Origin: Parastagonospora avenae f. sp. tritici 18332-5
Taxonomy: Eukaryota > Ascomycota > Dothideomycetes > Pleosporales > Phaeosphaeriaceae
Direction: 5' to 3'
Assembly: GCA_022559985.1 (NCBI GenBank)
Contig: JAFJTR010000091.1
Location: forward strand, 53,713 to 117,712
Length of the DNA stretch: 64,000 bases
Under the pieces are notes generated by a model. That model worked only from the letters and a program-made list of their open reading frames with translations. It made no database searches and was not told the DNA's origin. The position numbers and the translations under genes were made by a program. Below are positions 45,176-57,235 of this stretch, one piece after another (the stretch's first letter is position 1; every line of letters starts with the position of its first letter).

Positions 45176-48100
45176 ATGCCGGCCCTACGCAAATCCGCCC
45201 GCGCGCCACCTCACAGCCGGTCCAGCACCACGCCTTATGCCTCGCCCACAGGCACTCCCAGCGACTCGGCCGGCGGCAAGAGGCAGAGCTTAATGACCGA
45301 GTGGACCGAGCCGGCGCCTCAGAACCTCGCGCCCTCGTTTGAAGAGCACGGTTTCGCTAGGCACGGCGTGCTCGAGACCATGGCGCCCCTGGGCGTGCCC
45401 CCGTCCGCCAAAGTCAAGCAAAAGACGCGCGCAATGGGCGAGACGGCTGCCCGCAATGCCGCTTTTGGCAAGGGAACTGCTGTCTATGGTGACGGCATTG
45501 AGTCGACCCCAGAGGTGACACCCGCGCCAGAACTGGAGGCTGATGACTCGGAGCGGCAGGACGAGGACCTGATGCAGGTCGACTTTCCGCTGCACGAAGA
45601 GGAGGAGGACGACGACTACGAGCCGACCAAGACAAAGAAGAAGGGCAAGGTCTCCAAGACACCCGTCAGGGGCAAGACGCCTGTGCAGGGTAGGACGCCT
45701 GTGCATGGAAAGACGCCGGTCAAGAATGGCACAAGCAAGGGCGCATCAGTTTCTGCGAGTCCTGCGGTTCAAGCTGTCCAGCCTGTGGAATTTCCTCTCT
45801 CCATGCAGACCGAGACCGCGCAGCGCATTCACACCGCCGTGAACGACGCCATCCTCCGCGCAAACAGGGCCGAGAAGCGGCAGATAGGCGTTGCCTTGAA
45901 AGAGCTGTGGCAAAAGAGCGAAGAAAATGACACAATATCAGACATCATTGATGCTATCCTGCACGAAAACTACACAGACGAACAGTGGCAAATTTTCCGC
46001 TCGTTCATCAAGGCCTCGCGCAAGCGACAAAGGAATTTTGCCAAGTTGAACCGCCTGCAGGATGAGGCTGGCGGCCAAAGAGCTGGTGGAATGTATGCAG
46101 CGTCCAGTCGACCCTCACCGCGAGCCAGCAGTGAAGTCGTCCCAGAGGATTCAGCATCTGCAGCCTATGACAGGGCCGATCAAGAACTCACAAACGCCGG
46201 TGCATCTGCAACCCACAATGCTCATTACGCGTTGCAAACCTCGATAGAGCAAAATTCAGGTTTGGCCCCACCTCACCCTTTCAACGCGGCCCCGGCTATT
46301 CCGGCAGAGTCGCGCACTGAGCTATCATCAAGGACGCACTCAAAGTCACCTCACAAGAGGGCCGCGACGAATGGCCACCTTGCGCCTGATGTCGAGATGG
46401 ACCTCGATGGTGGTCTTTCGACAACAGCGCCAACGCCTGCGGGCAAAACACCCGAGTCAGGCGGTGGCAGTGATTCTGAACTTTCTGATGTAAACGAGGA
46501 AATTGTTCAGAAAGGACCACCAGAGCCCGTACAGGGCAGCGGCAAGGCGGCGAATGCTGCGGCAGCCGCCGCCGCCGCGAAGAAAGCGAAGAGCGCTGCC
46601 AATGCCCGAGCTGCGAAGAAGCAAAAACCTAATTTGGGAAAGCTGTTTGGCAAACATGCAGCCAAACAACAGCAATCAACGCCTGAGCAGCTCCTCGAAG
46701 ACGAGAAGGCGTACGAGTTGCGGAAAGAGTTTGTGAAGCAGCAGCCGATCCGACGACCTGAGTTCAACGACTTTGAGGTATCTGATGTCCGCTTCGACGA
46801 CGAGATCAACGACACAGAATCTTTGACCGAGTCTCAGATCGCAGTAGGACCACCAGTCGATTCTCATCAGCCGCGCCGAGCTGGCCGAGTGCCTCATCAC
46901 AGTGCGAAGCGGGTCCGAGAGGACGGATACAGGTTTTCGTCCCCTCTAGCTGAATCGACTGCTGGCACACGACCATCAACACCTGCAGTTGGACCAGCGA
47001 CAAAGAGGCTCAAACTTACGCACGGCAGCACTGCGAGGACAAAACGATCGTAAGTTTCCCTGTCTCTGTTTCTTACCGGTCTTCGGGCTCGTGTGGTCAC
47101 ACCACGGCCCGTTTCGACGCAGGGGCTATGGTGTCGACTGAGCAAGCACTACGTGTTTGCCAATGTTTGCAGCACATTTTCCGAGAATCTCGTCAAATCA
47201 TCCGCAAGGCTAACTTTATTGTGCATAGACCGGTTAAGAATCGAGATGGTCCTATTGCTGGTGTAGCCTACGTTAACGGTGGCGGTTCGAGACAGTCGGG
47301 GCCTGATGACAATGACCCAGTAAGTGCCACTCAAATTCCCGAAGCATCCAACCACACCATTCCTCTTCCACCACACAACCCATCAACAACATTCACCTTT
47401 TTTCATCACCCAACACAAATGTTACTCACTCGGAGTCTTACGCCTCTCAAACTTCCTATTTCGCCTCCACTTTCGGTTTTATCATCACCTCTAACCGATT
47501 GTCAGAACTCGTTGTCATCAGACAGCGACGACTTCTGCTCAGCCTGCAAAGGCGCGGGCGAGTTTGTTTGCTGCGAAACATGTCCACGCGTTTTCCATCT
47601 CTTATGTTGCGATCCACCACGTGCGGAGGTTCCTGAGGATGCATTCTACTGTTATGAGTGCAGGCCGAAGACTGCGACCGAGGACTCTGCTGAGACGCAT
47701 TTGAACCTTGGGCCTATCTTCAAGATTTTGGAGCGTACCAACCCCCGCGCGTTTGCTCTGCCCCACGATATCCAACACGAGTTCGAGGGTGTCTCTGCGA
47801 AAGCTGATGGCTCGTATTTTGAGGAGGTCAAGAAGTTTCCACTGTAAGTCTGACGCGTCTCGTCGCGTGATCTAGCACTAACGCGACAAAGTACAAAGCA
47901 TAGCGGCTATGGCTACCAGAAGCCTGACTACACGAAGGTGTTCGATGCTGATGGAAAGCCTATCCTGTGCACGCAGTGTGGCCTTTCCAGCGGTAGCAAG
48001 CGTCAGTTGCTGAAGTGCGACTTTTGTCCCGCGCACTGGCACTTGGACTGCCTTGACCCGCCTCTCGCTAACCCGCCACACATCAGCGTTGATTCTTCTC

Positions 48101-48882
48101 AGCGAGATGCGTGGCGATGTCCGCGTCACATTGAGCATGATCTTCGCAGTGGCCAGCTTTTCCAGAATGATCTCAACGGCGATGTCGAGATGGCGGACGC
48201 CGCGCCAGCTGCCCGGGTTGCACGCAAGATCCGAAAGCGCAAGCATCCCAAGATCATCGAGCCTACGTTCTCTCGCGGTATGCGCAACAACGGCCTGATT
48301 GAGCTCATCAATGATCCTGATGACGACACTGATGGCGAAGGCAACTACGTGTTTGGCCCCGATGACCCCAAGGACCTCAACTCAAAGGTGTTCCGTGTAC
48401 CCGAGAAGGGAGTCATCCTCGACTTCGTCAGCAAGGTCAAAGGGTACGTGCACGCGTTTCATCCAGTCATCACAACAATAGCTAACGTGTCTTACAGCAG
48501 CCGTGTTGCGAAGCACTGTGATGCGCCAGATAAGGCGATGGTCGCTGCACAGCACAAGGCCACGATACAGAACTTCATCGCACGTCCTATGGCTCAACAG
48601 CAAGCTGCGCTCAACCTAGCACGATTTGCGAACAAAGAGAAGGACATCGGCCTATCTGAAGGCAAACTCGACTTGCTTCTTCTCACGCTCACCGTAAGAC
48701 TTCTCCCTTTGCCCCACTTGCATTGTTTGCGATCATCGGCGCTAATATGCTTGTCACAGGCCGAAGCCAACAACGATGTCACCACTGCTCTTGACAACGC
48801 CGGACCTCCTTCAGTCAGTGAGAGCGAGCGTGAGTCACTACTGCAGCTTCAAGAACTCATTTCGCGCCGTCTAAAGGGTTGA
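45176..48882 (+). CDS. Double PHD-finger protein, Rco1-like (Rpd3S-type complex)
   Basis: Six exons (45176-47049, 47229-47319, 47506-47843, 47892-48443, 48498-48693, 48760-48882) give 1057 residues. Rco1 recruits and positions the Rpd3S histone deacetylase on methylated, transcribed chromatin. Seen: N-terminal MTEWTEPAPQNLAPSFEEHG; four tandem [K/R]TPV units (about 160-185); Ala/Lys-rich stretch; PHD finger 1 (about 664-709: CSACKGAGEFVCC, CPRVFHLLC, YCYEC); and PHD finger 2 (about 793-850: LCTQCGLSS, LKCDFCPAHWHLDC, WRCPRHIEHD), ending in ELISRRLKG. Introns 1 and 2 (179 and 186 nt) are long for this window. Introns 2, 4 and 5 are multiples of three and stop-free. The Rco1 assignment rests on the paired fingers and their spacing. 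Confidence 0.78.
45655..45731 (+). repeat. Four 18-base coding repeats ([K/R]TPV units)
   Basis: Successive units read KTPVRG, KTPVQG, RTPVHG and KTPVKN, with DNA period 18. They lie within the disordered N-terminal part of the PHD protein. TP sites could be phosphorylated by proline-directed kinases, which is inference. Confidence 0.85.
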
Positions 48883-49977
48883 GCAATGCTCACCTACTCC
48901 TCGCCCGACTTTAGCTTCAACACAGCGGCGCCACTTACAAACCTAGTCCTGAGTCTGGACCTCCGGAACTTCACCATGCATCAAACACACGACACATTCC
49001 AACATCCGTCCTCGGACTTTTCTTTCGCTGGCGTTCTGCGCTACCGGCCTTTTGTGCGAACCTCAAGGCCGGCTGCGCGAATTTCAGCTGTCTTCAAAAT
49101 AGACGAGACACTTGCCCGCAACACGGACGCGCGCCGCGCAACCACTTCCCCAACCTCCCTGAAAAAGCACCACCCATGTACCGACAACGATGCACATCAT
49201 CATCGTCCCCGAAACCCCGTTGTACTCGATTGCGCACGTTCGGCACATCTTTTCCTTACCTACCTGCCACTACTCCAGCGCTTCTTGCTCACGGAGAGTA
49301 GCATCCTGTACCAAACTGCATAGCGAGGAGTTTTCGAGAATCGACTGACATTGACACATATTCTGTACATTCTTAAAAGGCTCTCGGCGCGGATCTTTTT
49401 TCCTTCCATCTGGCGCCTAAACTCTGGGGGGCTTTGGTTTGCACGCAGACTCAACAACTGCCGTTTTTCTTTTCTTGTTTGCTTTGGGCTTGCATAGTAG
49501 TTGCGGAGGGGTGGGAACTATCTGGAGGCTATCTTGGGAGGGAATGTACGCTTTGGTAGATTGGGGAGAATAGTATCATGGAGTCTTGAGCATAAAGTGT
49601 TTGCTGCTGCTATGTGATGTCGCGAGATAGGGCGTGGAGATCGCCACATGGCTTACCAACAGTCGTGTACTTGCACGGTATCCGGTCATGGCGATCATGA
49701 TGCATGCCTCCGTCTGACACGCAGCGCACACATTCCGAAACAAGACAAGGATACGTAGCTCTCGTGAACATGCGGCGAACAAACTCGACGCAATCACGCC
49801 CAACGTTGTTGTACAAAAGAACAGAAAAAGTCAAACATGGAGATTTGATTGGGTATGATTCGTCCACGGGTGGGTTCTAGTGCGACATCTGCTGGCAAGC
49901 CTTACGTGTCACACACCTGCGCTATCTACTTCGTAAACGCAGAGCCGCCAAAGCGAAAGGGAAAGAATCGGCCGCGA
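48883..49977. other. Spacer between convergent genes
   Basis: About 1.1 kb between the PHD gene and the asparaginyl-tRNA synthetase 3' end. An open frame follows the PHD stop directly (48886-49323) but has no motif and looks like 3' untranslated sequence. Nothing else supported. Confidence 0.5.
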
Positions 49978-51767
49978 TCAAGGCTTGCAGCGTCCGAAGT
50001 AGCGCGGGTACAGGCAGCAGTCGCGGACGGTGTGTTGCTTGCACAGCCAGGCGAGGAAGCGCTCGAGGCCGAGGCCGTAGCCGCCGTGTGGGGAGGAGCC
50101 GTATCTGAATCTTGCGTTAGTGATGATTTCTCGAGTGGGGATAGATAGATGGAGGTTAGGACTCACTTCCTCTGATCCGTGTACCAGTAGTACGCAGCCG
50201 GATCAATCTGCTCCCTGGCAAACGCGGCCATCAACTCATCATAGTTATCCATCCTCATACTGCCTCCGACAATCTCGCCGACACCGGGCATCAGGCAATC
50301 CACGCTCTCGGTAACGCGCGGGTCCGCCTTGTCCTTGAGCATGTAGAACGCCTTGATCTCCGTGGGGAAATGGGTCAGGAAGATGGGGCGGTTGATGATG
50401 TCTGTCATCCTGCGCTCAGCGGCCTCAGCAATGTCGTCGCCGAACTTGTGCGGCTCGCCGTCTTCGTTAGGGATGTTGTGCTCGACCAGCCAGTCAATGG
50501 CGTCCTGGTACTTCATGCGCTTGAAGGGGCGTTCAGGCATACTGAATTCCGGGTTGAGGTCGGCAATGTGCTGCTTGACGACGGGGTCAGACATGGTGAC
50601 TTCGATGACGCGGCACATGACTTCCTCAAGGTGGGTGAGCAGGTCGTCGAAGTTGATGTAGTCGAGCTCGGCTTCGATGTGCGTGTACTCGGCCAGATGG
50701 CGGCGGGTGAGGGACTTCTCGGCGCGGAAGGACTTTTCGATGCAGTAGACGTCGCCCATGGAGGGGAGGCAGGTCTCGAGGTAGAGCTGCGAGGACTGCG
50801 TGAGGTACGCTTCTTCGTTGTAGTAGCCGAACTTGAAGAGCGTGGCTCCGCCCTCGACTTGGGTCTGGACGAGCGCGGGCGGGCTGACCTTGCGTAACCG
50901 CTGCTCCCTGTAGACCTGGTTGAATGCGAACTCGACGGCGTCGCGCACGATCATGACCTTTGACGCGGTTTCTCCACGGAGGGTGAGGTGGCGCAGGTCC
51001 AGCAGTGTCGCGTGCTCAGTGTCCTTTGACACCCTGTTGGTGATGGCGTCGTCGCCACCAGCAGCCTGCCACCCGTCGTGGATCTTGTAGAAGTCCGCCT
51101 GTAGTTCGCGGTTGTTGGGCGCGTGTGCGCCAGCGGGAACCTCCCTCAGCTCGCCCAAGATTTCCATGCTCGTCTCGCGTGTCAGTGTGAGGGCATCGTA
51201 GGTCTTTGCGAGCTTGCCGGTGATGACAACTTGCATGTAGCCGTATCCGTCTCTTAATGTGATGAACATGACCTCCTTCTGCCTGCGCTCGCGATGTACC
51301 CTGCCGAAGACGCGGACGCGTGTGCCCTTGACATCCTTTCCGTTGCCCAGCGAGATCTTCTTCGGGTCTGTGTCGTCGAGCTTGATCTTGATTGCCGCGG
51401 GCAGGCTGGTGTCCTCCTCCAGCACGATCTTCTTGGCCTCATCCAGGACGATGTTGCGGGCGGCGTCCTCCTTCTGTCGCAGCGCGAGCTGTTCCTCCTC
51501 TTTCCCGGCCTTCTTCTTCTGCGCCTTTGCGTAGTTGACAGCCTTCTTCAGTGCCGACTTGGCCGCATCTTTCCACTCGAGTCTTGACGACGGATCGGCG
51601 CCCTCTGCAACCTCACCAGTAACGCTCTTTCTTGTCTTGAACTTCGCAGTCTCGCCGCGAGTAAGGACAGCATATCCGAGACTCTTGTATGGTAGGGATT
51701 CGTCGCCAGTCTGGTCTGTCGTGTCGTGGCCGACGTCTTCGTCGATGTAGTATGTAGCGTCCGCCAT
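49978..51767 (-). CDS. DED81: Cytosolic asparaginyl-tRNA synthetase
   Basis: Two exons on the minus strand (51767-50167 and 50104-49978) give 575 residues. The enzyme charges tRNA-Asn with asparagine using ATP. Seen: a eukaryote-specific N-terminal extension with lysine-rich helix (KAVNYAKAQKKKAGKEEEQL); the OB-fold anticodon-binding domain (VRVFGRVHRERRQKEVMFIT); class II motif 2 CIEKSFRAEKSLTRRHLAEY; and motif 3 GGYGLGLERFLAWL in the second exon, with the conserved ending LYPRYFGRCKP. The intron (62 nt) falls just before motif 3. Aspartyl-tRNA synthetase is excluded by the N-terminal domain and the motif set. Length is normal. Confidence 0.95.
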
Positions 51768-52516
51768 GGCGACTGCAATTGGGGTGGTATGGAGAGTTTG
51801 GGCAATGTTTGGGATTGTTGCGAGCTGGTCTCAATATTTGAGTCACCCCGCCATGACTCCAAATTACCCCTCGGCGGCCGTGCGCGCGACTTGTGAGGCA
51901 CTCCGAGTCTCGATAAGAACACCTACAATTTCCCTTATCTGTCCATAAACAGTCATCTTGTGTAGTGCAGTGATTACGGAATATTCGTTTACCGGAACTC
52001 TAAGTTATCCATACAAGTGACACGTACCAAGCAAGAGCTGGCGGACATGTGCTGCATGTTATCAACTGCAAGGGAAAGCAGACAACGTCTCGCTATCGAA
52101 ATGATCGCATGAAGCCATACAAAGCATCACAGGCTTTGAAATCAATTCTCAAGGCCTACTGTATAGCTCGTGGCTACTAGTAGGGGTGCCTACAACTACA
52201 ACTAGTGACTCTCTGTTACAGTTGATAGCATGTAGTATGAAAGACTATGACCTGCCAAAGTTCTAGATTCCACCTCTCGTGATCCAATAGCTAGCCCATC
52301 GCTGATCACGCAAGCTTCCGTGACATGTCTGGTCGCTCCTTACAATGACCTCTGACCTTAAAGTCGTCAATTCCGCGCTGACAAACCAGCCCTCCAAAGA
52401 ACCAACACATCGTACAACTAAACTCTTGCATAAGAGCATACATCATATGGTACCTAAGCTACAAACGCAACTCAAGTAAAATCGAATCAGCTTGCAATTT
52501 CCAACGAACATCGAAC
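51768..52516. promoter_or_regulatory. Divergent spacer
   Basis: About 750 bases between the asparaginyl-tRNA synthetase start (minus) and the DOPA dioxygenase-like start (plus). AT-rich with no recognised elements. Confidence 0.4.
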
Positions 52517-53239
52517 ATGTCCGACCCAAGTCTCTACACCTACCCGTCTCCCCTTGAAGGCTACGAGGGTCTCGAGCCCTTACCAAAGTAGGTTTCATTC
52601 CTTCATAATACACATCCACAACTCTATCCACCAAGCATCTCCTAATACTCATACTACAGCGAAAAAGCCCCCGACGGAAAATCCTACCTCAACCCGCCCT
52701 CCACCCAAAAAAGCCCAGCATACACCTCCTTCCCCTCGCCCATTACAAACGGGCAACGCGGCGGCTTCGACATACACATCTACTTTCTGCAAACCGACGA
52801 CGAGGAGGTGAAATTTGCAAACGAGCTCTGGGAACGGATTAGGCGGGAGTGTAAGTTTGCATGTTTGCGTGGTTAAAGCGTGTGAGCTAACAGTGAGATA
52901 TTCTAGTTCCTGAATTGCGTATTTATAGAGTGTGGGATAAACCCATCGGTCCGCATCCGATGGGTATGTTTGAGGTGAATTTGTTTAATCCAGGTACGTG
53001 CATATATATCTACAACTACATCTCGTGTGGGAAGTATACTGAGTAAGTTGGCAGAGCAATTCGGCGCTTTCATTCCCTGGCTGGTGATAAATCGAGGCCC
53101 GTTGTCGGCGCTGATTCATCCGAATTCGGACGATGAGGTTAGGGATCATAGTCAGAGGGCTACGTGGATGGGGCAGCCGGTGCCGTTGAACTTGAAGGGG
53201 TTGAGGAGGATGGTTGAGAAGAAGGGGAGTAAGGTTTAA
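52517..53239 (+). CDS. DOPA 4,5-dioxygenase-like protein
   Basis: Four exons (52517-52587, 52660-52850, 52907-52993, 53055-53239) give 177 residues. Characterised relatives open the catechol ring of DOPA (betalain-type pigments in Amanita), but most ascomycete copies have no known substrate. Seen: FDIHIYFLQ (first metal-type His), ELWERIRREFPELRIYRVW, PIGPHPMGMFEV (His) and WLVINRGPLSALIHPNSDDE with VRDHSQRATWMG, which are the family signatures. Introns are 72, 56 and 61 nt. The coding strand changes from C-rich at the start to G-rich at the end. Confidence 0.87.
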
Positions 53240-53541
53240 GATGGGAGTTCCGTAGAGAAGGTTGGATGTGTCAATTTGAGAGTGAGCGAACAGGCGAGAA
53301 TGATAGGGTGCTTGGGATGACTTTTGACCTTGGGTTAAGTCTTGTGGGTATATTGCATTATTTAGCCATACATAGCCCATGCTTATGCCGTGGTAGACAG
53401 TATGCATAATGTGGTTATTCCGCCATGAGTACTTTCGTGTCTCCACTTAGTTGCTCGTGGTGAGCCTTGTTCCTAGGCAGGTTTCAACCATGTTTCTTCA
53501 ATTGAGGTCATGAATTCGTGATAGCTTCATCCTCCTGGTTC
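53240..53541. other. Spacer between convergent genes
   Basis: About 300 bases with no recognised element. Confidence 0.5.
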
Positions 53542-54006
53542 TCATACTGCCACCTTCTTCTTTTTCTTATCCTTCTTGCCCTTCTTCCGGTCCCTCTTCT
53601 TCAACCCGCTCATGCCTGTCTTGCATGCTTCCGCATATTTTACGTAGAAGCCGTCCAAATCATCTGGTCTGACAACTGTACTTAGGACGATTTTGTCGAC
53701 ATCCTTGCGGTCTGTGCCTGCCTTCTTGTTGCTTTTGTTGTTGTGCGCGCGAATCAGGATCGGTAACGGCGCCTCAGGGTGGGTATCCCGTAAAGGGTCG
53801 TCTGCGACTTTCTGGGGTGACGGTGGTGCAGATGCCGAGTCGAAGATTAGACGCTTTTGCGTGAGGTAGACGGTGCCATGGCCCATTTTGCGGTTGTGTT
53901 CGAAGAGGTTGCCGAGTTGGGCGAAGAACTATGCTGTTAGTCGCAGCAAGTTGATAGATAGACTGAATTGAGGTACCTCTTCGTTGCTTAGGTGCTCGCG
54001 ACCCAT
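53542..54006 (-). CDS. SRP14: Signal recognition particle 14-kDa subunit
   Basis: Two exons on the minus strand (54006-53977 and 53928-53542) give 138 residues. SRP14 is part of the Alu domain of the signal recognition particle, which pauses translation of secretory proteins. Seen: start MGREHLSNEEFFAQLGNLFE across the splice, GHGTVYLTQKRLIFD, a loop of low-complexity sequence, PILIRAHNNKSNKK, ISTVV-like strand (DKIVLSTVVRPDDLDGFYVK), YAEACKTGMSGLKKRDRKKG, and a lysine-rich tail. The first exon encodes only ten residues; the intron is 48 nt. It is head-to-head with the Sgd1-type gene, only 173 bases apart. Confidence 0.92.
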
Positions 54007-54179
54007 TGTGTACGTTTGAATGTGTACTATAAACGCGCCATGGGTGTAGTCGAGGTGTGCAGGTGGGACGGTGGTCGTCAGTGCGGAGCGGCGGAGACGC
54101 GGGGATCCGACTCTCTAAAAGCCGACTTCTGATGTTCTCAACTTTTTTTAGGTCGCGATTTCGCAATCACGTTTACACT
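54007..54179. promoter_or_regulatory. Compact bidirectional promoter (SRP14 / SGD1)
   Basis: 173 bases between divergent start codons must hold both promoters. No defined site is claimed. Confidence 0.5.
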
Positions 54180-56798
54180 ATGCGCCAAACGTACGGAGGG
54201 CCAAAATTGCCCCAAGAATTGCGAGAACAGTTCGGTAGGTGCTACAATGCAACCTGCATATATTCACGTTTCTCATTCATGACAGATCCTGCAAACCGCA
54301 ACCAAAAGAACATAGGGCGCAATGGACAGCTCAATCGTAAAGACAAGCGCAAAGCCGAGCGCGTAGAGAAGAAGACACAGCAGGGAAGGAAGGCGCATCC
54401 GGTGCGACCAGTACCTATTCGCAGCAAATATGAGAGGAAACCAGCGCTGGAAGAGGCAAGCTCGGACGAGGAGGAGGTAGAGGTCGACTGGGACAACGTC
54501 ACGGACGAAGGCACGCCACCGCCGCCACCAGCCAAAAAAGAGAAGAAAAAGGCCGAAGAAAAGGAGAAGCCTCTGAAGCCTCTGAAGCCTCTGAAGAGCA
54601 TCCTCAAGAAAACTTCACCACCGAGGGAAGAGAGCCCACCGCCAGCCAAAGTCTCCCGTGCCGTCAAAGAACGAATAGACCAGGAGAGTGCTGAGATTGC
54701 TGCACTGGAGAAGAAGCTGGGCGTGAAGGGCAAGAAAAAGTCAAAAGGCGCTGACGACGGACTCGACGACATCTTTGGTGATCTGGGCGACTTCGGAAGC
54801 AGTGATGATGAGATAGCAGGGAAGGCCCCAAAGCGGAAGCGGGATGAAGATGATGCATGGCTTGCGAGTAAGAGGAGGAAGGCTCTTGGATCCGCCCCAG
54901 AGGAGTACAGCGAAGAAGAGACGGACATGGAAGATTTCAGTACCGACGAGCTAGCAGCAGAATTAGAAGACGGAGATCTGTCGGATGAAGAGGAGGGCTC
55001 TGCTGTGGACGACGACCAATCTGAGGGCGACGACGACGGCGAGAGCGACGACGAAGCCGAGCCCGTCCAGCCTCGAGTGCGAGAAAATCCATACGTCGCG
55101 CCTGTTACAGCGGACTCCGCACAACCAACGAAATACATACCACCGGCCTTGAGAGGCCCGCCTTCTTCAGACGCAGAGGCCTTGTCACGACTGAAGAGGC
55201 AGGTGCAAGGTTTACTCAATCGTCTGTCAGAAGCCAACATTATTTCCATCTTGCGCGAGATTGAGCAAGTCTACCAGAATAATCCCCGAGGCTATGTGAA
55301 TACCACGCTGGTCGACCTGCTTATGGGAATGCTTTCAGATCCGAGTGGTCTTATAGACACGTTCCTGATCCTACATGCCGGATTCATTGCTGCAATCTAC
55401 AAGGTCATTGGACAGGACTTTGGGGCTCAGATAGTGGAGCGCATCGTCTCAGAGTTTGACCAACATTACCAGACAAATAAGGCTGGGTCTGGGAAGCACA
55501 CTACGAATCTCATGTCAGTCGTGGCAGAGCTCTACACATTCCAGGTCATTGGTAGCAATCTGGTCTTTGACTATGTTCGGTTCTTCCTTGACGAGCTGTC
55601 AGATATCAACACAGAGCTTCTCCTGAGGATAGTTCGAGCAGCCGGCCCACAATTACGACAGGACGATCCCACAGCGTTGAAAGACATTGTGGTCTTACTG
55701 CAGAAGTCGGTCGCCAAGGTCGGCCAAAGTAATCTGCCAGTGCGCACGAAGTTCATGATCGAGACGATCAATGAACTCAAGAACAATCGCATGAAGACAG
55801 GTGTGGCTGCGTCGGCAATTTCGAGAGAGCATACTACGCGGATGAAGAAACAGCTGGGTACACTGAGCACGCGAAACCTAAAAGCCACCGAACCACTTCG
55901 AATAGGACTCAGAGACATCCAGGACACCGACAAAAAGGGTAAATGGTGGATGGTAGGAGCCAGCTGGCGTAATGACGTTGTCAGTGAGGCGACCGTAGAA
56001 GACAAATCCGGGGACTCCAAGCCGCAACAGGCCGGTACCTTGGAGGACGATGATGAGGTTGATCTGGTACAGCTCGCTCGGGAGCAACGCATGAACACAG
56101 ATGTGCGAAGAGCCATTTTCATCTCCATCATGTCTGCAAGCGACTTCAAGGATGCACAAATCCGGTTGAACAAGCTCAATCTCAAAAGGTCACAGGAGAC
56201 GGAGATCCCCAGGGTGATCGTTCACTGTGCGGGAGCGGAGAAGACCTATAACCCTTACTACACAGTACTTGCTCGAAAAGTCTGTGCGGATCACAAAACA
56301 CGCAAGAGTTTTCAGTTTGCGCTATGGGACATTTTCAAGAGCCTGGGCGAGCGACAAGACGGCGCGGAGGACTCAGATGACGACGAAACCTCCGCCGACA
56401 GCGACAGTCAGTCATTACGCAAGATGGTGAACCAAGGCAAGCTGTACGGCACACTCATCGGACGCAAGGCTCTCCCAATCACAAGCCTGAAGAACCTCAA
56501 CTTCCCCTACCTCCAACCCAAGACGAAAATATTTATCGAGGTCCTGCTGGTCACCACCATCCTTGAGTCGCAGAAAGGCTCCAAAGACAAGCGCAACAGC
56601 AAGGCACTACTGGAAGTGTTTGTGGAGGTGGACCAGGCTCCGGAGATGATTGCGGGACTGCAGTACTTCATGAAGAAGGCGGTGGTCAAGACGGAAATTG
56701 TGGACAAGGGAGAGAAGGAGACGGTAGCATGGGGATGCAAGGCCGTTATGGATATGCTGACCCGCGTACTGGCAACAACCACCATGGAAGATGATTAG
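54180..56798 (+). CDS. SGD1: Nucleolar MIF4G-MA3 protein Sgd1/NOM1
   Basis: Exons 54180-54234 and 54286-56798 give 855 residues. Sgd1/NOM1 is a nucleolar protein required for 18S rRNA production and 40S assembly. Seen: MRQTYGGPKLPQELREQF joined to DPANRNQKNIGRNGQLNRKD; long charged disorder with a KPL repeat (54567-54596) and acidic runs; a MIF4G domain at about 312-520 (LKRQVQGLLNRLSEANIISI, YVNTTLVDLLMGMLSDPSGL); and an MA3 domain at about 624-740 (VRRAIFISIMSASDFKDAQI, DHKTRKSFQFALWDIFKSLG). The intron (51 nt) is needed to join residues 18 and 19; the frame would also read through it, because it is in frame and stop-free. Confidence 0.92.
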   Translation: MRQTYGGPKLPQELREQFGRCYNATCIYSRFSFMTDPANRNQKNIGRNGQLNRKDKRKAERVEKKTQQGRKAHPVRPVPIRSKYERKPALEEASSDEEEVEVDWDNVTDEGTPPPPPAKKEKKKAEEKEKPLKPLKPLKSILKKTSPPREESPPPAKVSRAVKERIDQESAEIAALEKKLGVKGKKKSKGADDGLDDIFGDLGDFGSSDDEIAGKAPKRKRDEDDAWLASKRRKALGSAPEEYSEEETDMEDFSTDELAAELEDGDLSDEEEGSAVDDDQSEGDDDGESDDEAEPVQPRVRENPYVAPVTADSAQPTKYIPPALRGPPSSDAEALSRLKRQVQGLLNRLSEANIISILREIEQVYQNNPRGYVNTTLVDLLMGMLSDPSGLIDTFLILHAGFIAAIYKVIGQDFGAQIVERIVSEFDQHYQTNKAGSGKHTTNLMSVVAELYTFQVIGSNLVFDYVRFFLDELSDINTELLLRIVRAAGPQLRQDDPTALKDIVVLLQKSVAKVGQSNLPVRTKFMIETINELKNNRMKTGVAASAISREHTTRMKKQLGTLSTRNLKATEPLRIGLRDIQDTDKKGKWWMVGASWRNDVVSEATVEDKSGDSKPQQAGTLEDDDEVDLVQLAREQRMNTDVRRAIFISIMSASDFKDAQIRLNKLNLKRSQETEIPRVIVHCAGAEKTYNPYYTVLARKVCADHKTRKSFQFALWDIFKSLGERQDGAEDSDDDETSADSDSQSLRKMVNQGKLYGTLIGRKALPITSLKNLNFPYLQPKTKIFIEVLLVTTILESQKGSKDKRNSKALLEVFVEVDQAPEMIAGLQYFMKKAVVKTEIVDKGEKETVAWGCKAVMDMLTRVLATTTMEDD
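54567..54596 (+). repeat. Nine-base tandem repeat coding KPL
   Basis: AAGCCTCTG occurs three times in a row (KPLKPLKPLK) in the disordered part of the Sgd1 homologue. Confidence 0.85.
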
Positions 56799-57235
56799 AG
56801 TGTAGGCATGCCTACCGTAAGTTTTTAGAGGAGTCTGAATATCTACGCAGCTATAAGATACCCTACCTAATTCTGTAAAAAGTTTTGAATACATACAGGC
56901 TACCTCTTCACCTCTTCTCGTTAGGAAAGGTGGGCAGAAAATCGACGGTGCCTGACAAGACCTTGATCAGCATTTGACATAGGTAGCATCATCCAAGACT
57001 AAGTCTTTGTTTGCTATTTGCCTCCGAAACGTGCTTGTGACAAGTTGGAGGCGAGTGAAGCTCGGAGCTGACTAACTAAACCGGGTCCAACCGCGACGCA
57101 GCAACGTTCCCGGCCGAAGCTCCGCAAAAAGAGCTCAACGACCTTTCCGATAATACCCCATCCATTGACGCCTGTCACCCTAGCCGTGCAAACCACGGTT
57201 CTTCTTGATCTCTAGTTTCCTACACTCTCTCCATC
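56799..57235. other. Spacer
   Basis: About 440 bases between Sgd1 and dihydrolipoamide dehydrogenase. Nothing recognised. Confidence 0.5.

Noticed and set aside
54242..55249. Open frame of 335 codons on the minus strand opposite Sgd1
   Set aside because: It is the Ser-rich shadow of the acidic, Lys-rich coding strand (Glu/Asp codons read as Ser/Phe in reverse).
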